This document shows positions 37,387 through 48,652 of a stretch of 50,996 nt of DNA, piece after piece; within the stretch, counting starts at the first letter, position 1; every line of letters begins with the position of its first letter. The notes below the pieces were generated by a model. That model searched no databases, had not been told where the DNA came from, and worked only from the letters and a program-made list of their open reading frames with translations. The stretch covers positions 1-50,996 of the forward strand of contig SGPL01000219.1 in assembly GCA_004802705.1 (NCBI GenBank). The letters run 5' to 3'. Both the position numbers and the translations under genes were made by a program. Source of the DNA: Bondarzewia mesenterica. Lineage: Eukaryota > Basidiomycota > Agaricomycetes > Russulales > Bondarzewiaceae.

Positions 37387-40300
37387 GGGCAACATGCCTG
37401 GAGAGGCCTGGCAATCATCACACTAATCATCACCACGCTCTTCTGCGATTTTCAGACATAAGCGCGACGATTCAAACGTTCGTGATGCGGCGGCGCGCCC
37501 GTCGCTGTGGGGGCAGAGCACGGTCAGTCGCTTATTAGCTTGCGGGTGGAGTAAGCACAATACTTACTATATGGGGAGGCAGGCAAGTCAAAAGGAGAAA
37601 AAGAACACGCCCCCTCGGCCCCGAAAACGCGTCGCCTTTGCCTTGCCCTTCTCCCCTTTATTTGCACGGTATCTCGTTTCTGGCTCCGAGGAGACGAGGC
37701 ACGCACATCGCTGGGCACTGCAGTGTGTGTGGGACGTTTCAGCGCTCAATTTTTCAATTGCAGCGAGCTCTTTCCTGGGCGTGGCGAGATTCATCCATTC
37801 AACCCCTACCGCGTGCATGGTAGACGGAGCCGTCCTGGACCGATGTCGCGGGAAAACGTACGGACATATGTGCTTGTGCGGTTTGAGACGCCTTGTTTCG
37901 AATTCCTGTCAGGGGATCGGGGGGAAGTCAGTTGCTTGCTGTGTGGGCGTTGTGTGCACAGGACACTGTGAATTGTACGCGGGCTTGCTCACATAAGATT
38001 CAGGGCGCTTCATTCAATGGAGCAGGGGAGAGAGAGTAGGGACTCACTCTCAGGCTTGAGCGTTCACCTGTCATTTCTCCGGCCATCGCGCGAGCCACTG
38101 TCAGAACGCAAACAATGACCAGCAGCATCCAATCGAGCACGCAGACAAAGTTTGCCTATTCGGTCCGGGGCTGGTTCACAGTCAGATAAATGCTCACACA
38201 CTGCACGCACTTGCGGAGATGGCAGGCGCGTGAGATGAATCGTGGCTGCTTCGAGAACACAGGACAAGACAGTTCAAGAACCAAGACTATCCCAGGATTG
38301 CGAGTGCGATAAGACCGTGCGCCCTGTCCGAGACGGGCAAGTCGCACGTTAAAAGCCTCCTGAACAAGGAAAGTATGGGATGCGCGCAGATTTCGAAGCC
38401 CGATGGACTCAATACTGGGTTCCATGGTGGATACGGCCAAGATCAAGGCAAAGCCTGTCTGACTGCGCCCGCCAAACCAACCAATTGAGATGCCATGCGC
38501 GAGCGTGAGATTGGATCTGGGCCCTATCCCACTTCAAGTTACCCCGCGCCCCACACCGGCTCGCGAAACTCGCAGCCCGGAGAGTGCACTGCGCTTCAGC
38601 AGCCGTAGGCAGAGCTGTGACCATCTGAAGCTGTTCAGCGACATTACCCCACATAGCACCGCGGATTCACCGAGACACATGAAGAGGTCAACCTTGAATA
38701 CCGATCCAGCTGCTTCGCACGTGTCGGTGAGAGTGGGGGACGGTGGGCGCGCCGATCGGGCCGCACATCTAAATGAAACCCGAATGACATAGTGCATCAA
38801 CAGCTGTGGAATCAAGAATCATGAGGTTGAGACTGCAATGTTTCATGGGTTCGGGAATCGGGAATCGGAACGGTGGGGTATTTATGAACGCTCAGAAAAC
38901 AGGACGAAGGAGGTACTTCATTCAGTTGACGTCCCATGGCTTTGTTTTTGGATGATCTGTCGGAGATAGCTGGCCTATACCACATGCGAGATGGAGACCT
39001 ACGGGGATAGTGGCTTCAAATGAATCGATAGTGGGCCGAGTACCTATGTGTAGGCATCCCTTTGGAAGACATTACTTCCGAACGATGGCGCCTAGCCTGG
39101 AGGCGCATGTGTTTGCATTGCAGTGCTTTGAGGCGCTCATCCTATCCGTGTGTGGAAAGCCGTGCTGACAGAGCAGAGCGCTAGTCACAATAACGCCCAG
39201 GCAGGCAAAGCCTGAGAGTGCGGCACGTCCAGGCTGTGTGGGCAATATCAACTGAAAAGAAGAAAAAGCAATGAGCTCTATTATAGGATGTATTCAGTAA
39301 ATCCCTCCGGTGAAGCTGAAAAATGTGACAGAGAATAATCAAGCTTGGGGGCGGTGAGCGCAATAGTTGTTGGAGTGGTAAAGGAACGCGGGACACAGTG
39401 GGAATCGGGACGAGACGGTCACCGTTTCTCCGCGACAACGGCGAGATACCCACGAAGATCAAGGATCCTGATATCACAGATGTCGGATCGCTGCGCGTCT
39501 AGAGCTCTCATCAACAGGGTCATAGGTGAGCGTGAGTGCGTCATGCTCCATAACGATAACCAGCACCAAGGAAGCAGTCAGAAAGATGGAGACGAAGGAC
39601 AGGCAGGCTCGTAGTGACAGGACAGGGCATACAGTGTTGTCACGCTGTAGACGCTCCTACACATGCAGACTAGTGTGAGTCCGAAATACAGTTTGCTATT
39701 CTTGCTGTGCTGTGATGTATTGGAGGAGGTGAGAACGGGGCCCGGCTTGGCGTAAATCTGTACAGGCAGGTGTTGAGTTTGTGGATATGAGCGGCCGTAG
39801 TGCGCAAGAGGCTTCCGAAGCCACCTGACTGAGCGTTGCGACCGCTCTAGCTGACCACAGATAGGCTAGGCTAGAGCACGCAAGCCTAGCAATCGCGTTC
39901 GCAACGAAGGAATCGGAATCGGAAATCAGGAAGCAGGCAAAAAAGCGCGTGAAAGATATGCTATGAGCTATGAATATCTCAACCGGGCCAACGGGGCCAT
40001 GACCGTGAGTATCTGACTGTGGAATCAAGAACGAAATCATGCGCACCAGAAAGTGGACCTTCATCGTTGCATCGCACGGCTATGATGCCTCCCATGAACC
40101 GCTCCGATACACCGCGTCGGCGAAAGCGCTGTAAGAGGGAGAGATCACAAATCGACGGTACCCCGATACTTGTCATCCACTCCGGATCCCAGGATCTAGT
40201 CGGGGAACAAGATCAGCTTACACAATTGCTCCAGAATGGATTTTGCAACCGAGGCACGGGACCCAGGCTTGAAACAATGGCGATTCTGATGCTCTCAAGC

Positions 40301-41611
40301 CTGGCATATAAGCTGGCGGTCAACTTCTGGCGGTCAGGGTCAATGGGCAGGGAAGCCTAGAAAGACGAAGGCACTGCCACGGGCGTGACACTTTCGTCGC
40401 TAAACCATGTCACCGGTGATGAATGCGGTCGCAAAAAGGCATAGTACATAGCCTTGTGAAGGGCGAAAGGTTCATTGACCTGAAGGCCCAGAGTACGCCG
40501 CCAGCAATGAAGGGACAGATGAACAAGAAGCAATGAAGCAGTCATGCTGCGAGCCTAGGTATGATTAGAATGTCTGTGGGCCCAAGGTAGGATGTGGACG
40601 AAAAGGACAGTGACATCGAGCTGCGAAACATCGGATGAACAGAGCAGCCTTGGAGAAAACTCTGTGACCTCTAATCGAAAATTGCGGATGAAAAGATGAT
40701 GCGTATACTGATACCTGCAAATATTTGAAATGAGTACTACCGTCAATGAGGTGAGACCGCACAGGTAGATATAAGTGTGCTTCGTCATAGCACAATTAAT
40801 CCTGCATAAGCCGAAACATTGAAGGCATCACTACGTAAAGCAATTCGTGACTGCGAGAGCGAACCTTGAAATAAATTGTAATCAAGAACTAATCTGGAAA
40901 AGCATTTCTTCAATGTAAGAAGACAACGTACGGATGATGGATATGCATAAGCATCCTATCCCGATGGGCCAAAGAAGAAACAACCTGATCCATGCCCAGT
41001 GCGTTTCTCGGTAAATGATGTCTGCGAGATTCCGACGAGTGGAGTAAATATCGATGAGTGATGATCCAATACCAAGGCCCGAGCTTTCATGGCACGAGGT
41101 CCGAAGGTGTCATAGTTATCAACATTCCGCTACAGCATGTACGGGACTCCAAGGTCCGACTATGCAGGTAGATAAGCCGAAGATCGTATCGAAACTATAA
41201 TACCGAACGCTGCAAACATGGAACCAACTCGATTATCGCAGTCAATCGTGAGAACTGGAGACAAATTGAACATACTGCGCAGAGGTGAGCACCCCGGCCA
41301 TAATCATGGGATGTTTCTAGGGGACCCAATAGACAGCATCTCATTCAACTGAGAAAGTTCAGATTCAGCAAAATGCTATGAAATAGGCTTAGGACAGGTA
41401 CCAGAACCTCCTGACAAACGTGTCTGACATATAACATTGACATCAAAGTTTTGGTGTGCGCTTGGGAACAGTAGTTGGGGTGAATAAGTACCGCACTTAA
41501 CGCCACCGCCAAGTAAAGATCAGAGTTTGCTTCAAACGGCCTGCAAAAAGCTAAAATGGGCAACTGATCATGAAACATGTCCACTCACTTTGGCAGGGGA
41601 AGGGGTGGCCA

Positions 41612-42051
41612 ACCACAAGAGGCATTATTTAAAATAAGACACCCTGAAGAGCTTCTGAATTCAATCTGGGCCTTAAATTTTTAGAAGTTCTGTTGTTTTG
41701 TCCGAAATTTGGTAGAAATATAAAAAAATCAGCAAGTCCGAAATTAAATATGGCAGGTTGGTCACATGTGCAACCAAATTGAGCCCGAAACCTTTACTTT
41801 CAGCTGAGCTGAAGGTACTGAAAATTTCCTTCTAAGGAAATTTTTTGCCAGTTCAGCTTGTTTGAAATGATAGGTTTCTTCTTAGGATCAGTAAAATTTC
41901 TCCTGATGCATAATGTATAAATTTGGAAAGGCTGAAATTTAAATTTTCAGTAGTATTTTGGGGAAGTCTGAATATTTGCCGAAATTTTGAGGTTAAGATT
42001 GCTTTCAGAAAGGAATTGGACAATTTGATATGGGTTAATGCCTGTTGTGGT
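41612..42051. mobile_element. 440-bp AT-rich foldback element (MITE-like or hairpin RNA locus)
   Basis: The ends are inverted repeats: 41612-41627 and the reverse complement of 42036-42051 match at 15 of 16 bases (ACCACAAGAGGCATTA and ACCACAACAGGCATTA). The exact centre holds a perfect inverted repeat, 41821-41831 and 41834-41844, with a 2-base loop. Its midpoint (41832.5) falls within one base of the midpoint of the terminal repeats (41831.5). Arm segments also pair when folded, for example TTCTGAA..CAATCT and GAAACCT, and AGCTGAA 14 bases outside the central stem. No open frame for a transposase is inside. No clear target-site duplication is visible at these boundaries, so the true ends may differ by a few bases. 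Confidence 0.6.
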
Positions 42052-42633
42052 AAGAGACCATAGTTCGGGAATTTTTGGCCCCTTGTGTATATGTAGACAT
42101 GCCTATACGTACAAACAACAGTGCAACAAGAGTCAGACAAGTAGACAAGATGGAATTGAGGACATCAGAGATGTATGTAGATGGGGGTTGACCGTGGTAA
42201 ACGGGAAACCGATGAAATTTCCTTCGTATCTTGAGTAAATACTAAAAACACACACAAAAGGGAACAGGATCAATGGGAGTGCTTGCTGGGCATTTTGACG
42301 GTGAAAAAGATATCAAGAATCGTTATCGAGGAGAGGAGAGTGTACAAGATGAGGGGGAGGTGTCCGAGGAGGTTAAAGTGTAGAGCAGAGCAGACAGAGA
42401 TGGAGACGGAGCGGGCATATATGTGATCAATTCAAAAAGAAAGAAAAAAGGGAAGATAACGATGGGCGCCGATGCCGATGACGATGAGGACGAGTATGGG
42501 TAAGAGTGAGCATGGCTGATGCGATATATATCCGAAATTGACGACGCACGAAGCGACCTATCCACACGCACCCAAACCATATATATAGAAAACGCGAACG
42601 GGACTCGTTTGTGCCCCCTCTATCATCTAACCA
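42052..42633. other. Spacer downstream of PTC7
   Basis: About 580 bp between the foldback element and the PTC7 stop codon. It holds purine-rich sequence that is probably PTC7 3' untranslated region on the minus strand. No gene is recognised. Confidence 0.5.
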
Positions 42634-44882
42634 CTACAGATGCGTTCTCACGCGCGTCTTCCCCGACTGTTGCTGTTGTGGCGTCACATCCTCCGCAGGC
42701 GAGATCACAGCGACGAGCACCGATATATCTAGAGAAACGCAAACACACCATCAGCAACCCGACGTCGACCAACATGCTTCTTTTTTTTCTGAAAAGCAAA
42801 GGAGAAAAAGAAGAAGACGCACCATCACTCTTTCCCCCTCTAAACATCCTCCCCTCCTCCCTCGCGCGCCTCGCAAACGGAATCTCTTCCTCGACATCCC
42901 CACTCTCCTTCTCCTCCTTCTCCTTTTTCTCCTTCTCGCTCTTCCGCGAGCGACCCGACGAATGCTTCGCCAACGACACCTTCCTCGCACGTGAGCACAA
43001 AGCCTCCGACAGCATACCCGCAAGCGTCCGACGACCCAGGAGCGACGCCGTGCGACTCGTCGTAGACTCTCCCCCACCTGCCGATGACGTCGCTGACGAC
43101 GATGGCGTGAGGAAGGCATGACGGAAACGAACAACTTCGTCGAGCACGTCTTCATCCCAGAGGTTATCGCTCAGCCCGTCCGACGCCAGGATCAAAATGT
43201 CATCGGCTTTGACCGGTAAAGTCAAGAGCTGCGCCGAAGACGGCGGCGTGCGCGATGACGGGCCCAACTGCAATGGCGTATTAAACTGTAAAGGCGGACC
43301 ATACCCATCAGCAAGACACATCCCAGCAACGGCGAAAGAGGGGGGGGGGAGATATAGACGGGACTCACAGACCACCACATTTCCTCGCTCCGCCACACGA
43401 TCTCCTCTCCTCTGACCAACATCCCCATGCAATCGCCCAAATGCGCAATCTTGATCACGGCATCGCATTCCTCCGAAGACAACGACGGCGTCGCCCCGTT
43501 CTTCTTCTCGTCTTGGACATACGGAAAGGACGCAGCCGCAGCCGGCTTGGGCACCAATGGCGGCGCAGCATGATCGAGGACGGCGAGAAGCGCCGTCGAC
43601 GACCCTGTAAGAAGCGGGACGGGTTCCTCGGGTTTCGACGGGAGAGACTGGGATAGAGGTGGTGGGGTGTGCGCTCTGCTGGGTGCCGACGATGTTGAAC
43701 TGCTGGGCACAACGTGGGCCTTGAGCGAGTGCTCATACGCTCGTTCGAGAATCAACAGCACATCCAGACCCTCCTCGAACTCATCCATCTCCCCACCCTC
43801 TTCAGTTTCCTCTTGTAGCGACTCTAGTGGAGGATTCCAGGGCACAGACACGTTTGAAGGGTTGGGAAAGAACGGAGTGCGCGGGTCGGGTTCGTGGAAG
43901 TACAATGACGTGGGTGGAGGTGCGGGGCACGAACACATGACCTCGATCTCGGAGGAGCAATAATGCATGAGGCGACGCGCGAAGAGGGCCGAGGGCGAAG
44001 GGTCCGCGGGGTTCCGCAGTGGGACTTCTACACAAACAAGGGTCAATGAGAAGGGCCTTCGGAGATGAAATGAGAACGAAAGGAAGGTGGCTGGCACGCA
44101 CTGGATCGGGACCAACCGCCTACGCCGTCCGCGACACCCATGGCGTTTTCTCGGACGAAGTAAGCATCTTCTCCAACCTGCACGGCAAGGTCCAAGCCAT
44201 CCGTGACGCGGCTGGAAGACCCTGCGCCCCAGAGAGACGACGCACCGCGCCCATCCTTGCCGGAGACGGGCCCATGTGAGTGCTTCGGTATGCCGTACGC
44301 GCCGACGTCAAAATGGTATTTCGGCTTGTTGTGGCGTTTGGTATTGTTGAGGGTATGCGCAAGTGCATCCGCGGCAGAATACTGGGGAGGTGGAGGGATG
44401 CTGAAGAGAGGGTAGGAGAAAAAGGGTACATTGTGGTTGAGAGGGATGGAGTGAGAAGAAGGGTTGGATTGTGGCGATGTGAGTGCGAGAGAGGAGGGAG
44501 GTGCACCTCCGCCTGATGTGTTTGAGTGAGTTTGCTGTGAATGTTGTGTGGGTGAGTTTGTCGAATGGGACTCTGCTTCTGCTTTAGGCTGAATAGGGAG
44601 GCGAGAAGTGGAGAGGACATGGGCGTTGCCAGGGCGAGATGACGGGGGTGGAGGTGGAGGAGCATCAAAAAAGGGGAGTTGGGAGAGTGAGGAAGGAGGT
44701 ACGGTGTAGAGCGAGCGGGAGCCTAGGGCAGAGGCAGAATTGGAGCGAACGCGGGGTAAGGGTAAAGGGGACGAGGACGAGGACACGGACGCCACAGAAG
44801 AGGACGAGGCAGCGACGCCGCGAGGAAGGACAGTGTAAAGACGTTTGTGAAAGGTCTTCATCGTCGGACCAGACGCAGACAT
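42634..44882 (-). CDS. PTC7: PP2C-type protein phosphatase, Ptc7 family
   Basis: A 665-residue metal-dependent Ser/Thr phosphatase. Yeast Ptc7 is mitochondrial or nuclear-envelope depending on splicing, and activates coenzyme Q synthesis by dephosphorylating Coq7. Exons are 44102-44882, 43369-44027, 42823-43285 and 42634-42728, totalling 1998 nt in phase. The first 60 residues have no acidic residue but several Lys/Arg and many Ser, fitting a mitochondrial presequence. PP2C motifs are VGEDAYFVRE, GVADGVGGWSRS (metal-binding Asp), SALFARRLM, IAHLGDCMGMLV, and DDILILASDGLSDNLWD. The last exon encodes DISVLVAVIS. Two long low-complexity insertions make it far larger than yeast Ptc7. The start at 44882 is chosen because the upstream frame would overlap the divergent gene. 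Confidence 0.93.
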
Positions 44883-45104
44883 TGTCGACGACGACGACGG
44901 CGAGCGAGCGAGAAAGAGGAGGGAAAGGAACGGAATGCGGAGAGAAAAGCAAATGACTTTCGGTCGGGAGGTCTCGGCTGTCCATTCGGCAACTCCCGAT
45001 TGGCTCGTCCGCGTTTGGAAACTCTCGTTGTTCGATCTGGACGACCACGATGGCGCCCCAGCATCCCCCGTCAACGCGCGCGTCAACGTTGAACCGCGCC
45101 CACC
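44883..45104. promoter_or_regulatory. Short divergent promoter of PTC7 and the FAD protein gene
   Basis: Only 222 bp separate the two start codons, so both promoters must overlap. An ATTGG (inverted CCAAT) word is at 44999-45003. No TATA box is obvious. Confidence 0.4.
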
Positions 45105-47292
45105 ATGTCCACCGACACAAGAAAACGCGTCGCCATCGTTGGCTGCGGTGCCTCTGGCATGTCCGCCGCCTACGCTCTCAGCCGACACCCAGAAAAATTC
45201 TCAGTTACCGTCTTTGACAAGCAAGACGTCCCCGGCGGCATGGCCACCTCCATCGACATCGACCCAGAAAAATACGGCGCCAGCTATATCAACGACGGCG
45301 TCCAGGGCTGCTCCCCTGCTTTTTCCAACACCATTCGCATGTTTCGCGAACTCGGATACACACCTACCGAGGTCGGCATGCAGTAAGTCCACCCCCTCTC
45401 TAACGCCGCCGTTTTTTCACCGTCGCAATCTCATGTTTATTATTATTATCTCTCTTTTTAAAGAATAAGCTTCGGAAAGGGCGAGGACTTTTGGACTAAT
45501 GTCTTCCCCTCCGAGCTCACTGCCCACTTCCAAGCCGATATCAAAAAGTTCGGCCGCGTGTTGAGTGTCATCAAGGCCCTCGAGGTCCCTTTCGCCTTCA
45601 TACCCGTGCACGTCATGCTCCGTCTCTTCCGCTTCTCGAAGGACTTTGGCGAGAAGATGGTGTATCCTCTCGCCGCGCTCTTCTTTGGCACCGGGAACCA
45701 GACGCCCTATATTTCCTGCGCGATTCTCGTCCGTATTCTCACTCCACTTGCACCTCCCTTTTGGTTGAATATATGCGGTCCAATTTTCATTTATTTGTAG
45801 GAACGTGTTTTCAAAGACCCAAGCATGCGTCTCTTTGAGTACGATGACAAGAGTCTGCTTGCGAGCATACCCACTATGTACGCATTCCCGAAGGTAAACA
45901 CACGCATCCATGCATCCATGCATATTCACCTTCACCCTTATTTATTATGCACAGCTCCACGACGCGTACGCAGCTTGGAAACGCTCCACCGCCTCCACCG
46001 GTAACGTCACCTTCAAACTCGGCCACACCGTCACGCGCATCCTCACGCGCTCCAAACACGGCCAAGGCACCCTCGAATACTGCCCTACCCAATCCGAGTC
46101 CGATTCTGATTCTGATTCTGATTCTGACTCCCAAGTAGACACTCCCTCCCGCCCACAAATCGCAAGCTTCGACGCGCTCATCCTCGCATGCGACGCCGAC
46201 AGCGCGCTCAAGCTCCTCGAGGCCGGCGCAGGTGCTAGCTGGATCGAGAAGCGCGTGCTGGGCAGCGTCAAGTACCTTTACGACGTGACGATCACGCATT
46301 CCGATGCCGACTATATGCGCAAGGTGTCTTTTCACTCTCTGTTCTCTCTCTTTCTCAATCCTCATCAAATTAATGCAAAATCTTTCCATTCTCAGCACTA
46401 CGAAACCGCCTTCAACCCCTCGCTCGCCCTCTCCCCCGACACCGGAAACGGAAACGGAAATGGCAAACAAAAATCAAACCCCAAAGCCCAAGAAGACGAA
46501 CGCAAACACCTCGAAGAAGCCATCGCGTTCGCCAAATCCAACTTTCGCCCTCTCTACTACACCAAACAGTATCCCCAAGACCGCTCCAAGCTCGAAATGT
46601 CCTTCGACCTCACGCACTACCAACCCCAATTCCGTGGCGAGAAACCCTCCGGACCGGACCTCTCCTCTTCCTCCGAACCGAACGATGACGACGCTGTGAC
46701 GCGCGAGCCGCCCTTCCCCTCTCACGTCTTCCAGACCATCTTCCTCGACCGCGACGGCAGCTCGTCCTTATGGACCGAATCTGAGATCCGTCGCGAGAAG
46801 AGGATCTACGAAAAATGGTGGAAACAACAAAGTCATCGGTGGCAACACTACGCCAAAGTGGTCCCATGGATGATGTGGGCCAACGGAACTCGAGGCACCT
46901 AGTCAGTCCTCCTCCCTCTCTCTCACTCTCCCTTTCGGTATCCATGCTAATTCGATTTTATTTCATTAGTTATGCAGGGGCATGGTCAGGTATGCGAGGT
47001 CCATCGAGCGCTCACCGCTATATGTGCTCATATTCATCTTTGCAGTTCTTAACATGCACGAACTGGCGGTGACCTCGGGCTTCGCAGCGGCATACCGCCT
47101 AGGCGCAGAGTACCCGTTTAAAGGCGACGAGGATTGCGCACGTCTGTTCAAGCTTTACCTCGCGCTGAGCCATGGCGTGCGGATGGCAAGTGCACCGTTG
47201 TGTCAACTCTGATGGATGTCGACTGACCCGTTCTTTTTTTTTATTTCCCTTTCAAACAGAGGAAGGAGGACCGTCAGGGATTGTTAGCTTGA
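45105..47292 (+). CDS. FAD/NAD(P)-binding amine-oxidase-like flavoprotein
   Basis: A 567-residue predicted flavoenzyme of the flavin amine oxidase/phytoene-desaturase-like superfamily. The substrate is unknown. Exons are 45105-45382, 45464-45728, 45801-45893, 45955-46323, 46396-46901, 46970-46989, 47046-47185 and 47260-47292, totalling 1704 nt in phase. The dinucleotide-binding motif VAIVGCGASGMSAAYAL is at 9-25, with the acidic strand end VTVFDKQDVPGGMA following. Later conserved-looking parts are YAGAWSVLNMHELAVTSG and the C-terminal LSHGVRMRKED. A microsatellite-coded Ser-Asp run sits near residue 300. The last intron is best read with a GC donor (ATG|GCAAGT); a GT donor at 47177 would remove three residues. 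Three exon joins split codons, and all restore one frame. Confidence 0.88.
46099..46127 (+). repeat. ATTCTG hexanucleotide repeat coding for (Ser-Asp)n
   Basis: Four to five near-perfect copies of a 6-bp unit inside exon 4 of the flavoprotein gene encode alternating Ser and Asp. Because the unit is a multiple of three, length change keeps the frame. Confidence 0.8.
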
Positions 47293-47677
47293 TTTTTATC
47301 TGGTTTGTATGAACGAGTTCCGACGGACTGCAGATTTGTATTACCACAACACGGGACGACGCTGTTTTGTATTCCGACTTGTATGTTGTAGCTTGTATGT
47401 TGTACTATGTTGTGTAGTACGTATGTTGTACGTGTTGTCCGACAATGAAAAGGCACCGAGAACATTAACTTTCGCTTATCTCCCTCGGCCTGGATGGCGG
47501 TGTTCTAGAGTGTTTTCGAGCACGTGCATTTCCACGCCCAAACATTCTTGTTGTTCGATTGAGATTCAGCACGTTAAATAAGTCTTCCCAGCTTGTTCCT
47601 TCTCTCCCTCTTCTCTCTCTCNTCCCCCCAACTGCCACCAGGTTCTCTCCCTCTCCTCTTTGTTTAACGATCCAACA
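47293..47677. other. Spacer between flavoprotein and Kre9/Knh1-like genes
   Basis: A 385-bp spacer. The second half is the promoter and leader of the wall-protein gene and ends in a CT-rich tract (47585-47660) common before strongly expressed fungal genes. TTAAATAAG at 47574-47582 may be a TATA-like element about 100 bp before the ATG. There is one ambiguous base at 47622. Confidence 0.4.
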
Positions 47678-48652
47678 ATGCGCGCCGCTCTCGCTGCCCT
47701 TGCACTTCTCCCCGCCTTCGCCCTCGGTATGTCCACCTCTTTCCATACCCGGCGGCAGCCCACTTGACAGCAAGCGCTCACGATTTTTTTTGATGTAAAT
47801 TTTCGCCCGTACAGCGGAGATCAGCGTCATTGGGCCCTCCTCGAGCTCCTACTGGTAAGAATCCAATCCCAATCCCTTCGTCCCTCTCTTCCTCCACTGC
47901 AAACCGAAGACTTTTGCTCACCGTGAACATGCGCGTGCAGGGTGCAGAACACGAGCAACACCATCACCTGGTCTTTTGGCTCGGGCGACCCCAACCCCGT
48001 GTCGATCATCGTGACCAACACGGCCAACACGACCCTCAACGGCGCGTTCTCCATCGCCCAGTTCGTCAATGTCTCCCAGGCCGTACGTCTCTCTCTCCCC
48101 CTTCCGTCCAAAAATTCTATCATCCGACGAACGGACGCGCTAATATCAAATTCCATTTCCGGTCATATCACCATTTCCAAAAACTCATTTTTCTTTTTTT
48201 TTCCCTTTTTTGTTCGTCTCGCTTGCTTGCACAGTCCTTCACGGTGACCAACGTGACCCTCCGCCCGGGCTCAAACTACCAAGTCGTCTTCGTCAACCCG
48301 GCCAACGCGAGCCAGGTGTACGCCAACAGCACCAACTTTGACGTCAGACCCGCCGGCAGTACGTCCTCTCTCCCGTTCCCCTCCGCCCTCCCTTCTTGTT
48401 CAAACGCTGACACTTTGGTCCACAGCCGCCCCCGCGCCGACCGCCTCCGCCAGCCCCTCGGCACGCGCCAGCGGCTCTGGATCCTCGGGCTCCGCATCCG
48501 CCTCTGCTAGCGGATCCAGATCTGCGTCCGCCAGCTCGTCCAGCAACACCGCCAATGCCGCCCCTGCTCGCGTCGGGTTCACCGACGCACGCGCGGTCTT
48601 GTANGCCCTAGGNGCTTGTGGTATCGCCTCGCTCGCCGGGCTCGTCCTGTAA
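47678..48652 (+). CDS. Small Ser-rich GPI-anchored protein with Kre9/Knh1-like N-terminal domain
   Basis: A 193-residue predicted secreted cell-surface protein. Exons are 47678-47726, 47815-47854, 47941-48082, 48235-48358 and 48426-48652, totalling 582 nt in phase. The signal peptide (residues 1-17) is MRAALAALALLPAFALA. The Kre9/Knh1-like Ig-fold domain follows: ITWSFGSGDPNPVSIIVTN, FTVTNVTLRPGSNYQVVFVN. Next comes a Ser/Ala/Gly-rich stalk and a C-terminal hydrophobic tail (ACGIASLAGLVL) typical of a GPI signal. Asn-X-Ser/Thr sites suggest glycosylation. The family is linked to beta-1,6-glucan assembly in yeast; a role here is inferred. Two N bases lie in the last exon. N48604 makes a TAN codon that is either Tyr or a stop, and a stop would delete the anchor signal. 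Confidence 0.85.

Larger units (their letters stand above)
35511..41611. other. Gene-poor 6.1-kb stretch, no supported gene
   Basis: Open frames are all under about 170 codons and none has a conserved domain. Several minus-strand frames between 38.0 and 41.6 kb encode hydrophobic segments, for example around 39540-39610 and 40720-40800. Stops break them, and no splice model joins them into a membrane protein. Short simple repeats are present: GATTTT-type words at 35945-36000, a CTTA run at 36231-36244, and a 7-bp tandem at 37366-37386. An ambiguous base lies at 35709. Confidence 0.45.

Noticed and set aside
38064..40800. Hydrophobic minus-strand frames as a seven-transmembrane receptor gene
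   Set aside because: Stops interrupt every frame, and I could not chain exons with proper splice sites and conserved motifs.
42751..43155. Arg-rich minus-strand frame inside PTC7 and similar plus-strand frames at 42519-43121
   Set aside because: They are alternative frames of PTC7 exons 3-4 and contain no domain.
44883..45188. Longer PTC7 start at 45188
   Set aside because: It would overlap the divergent flavoprotein gene, and the extension has no family signal. ATG 44882 precedes a plausible presequence.
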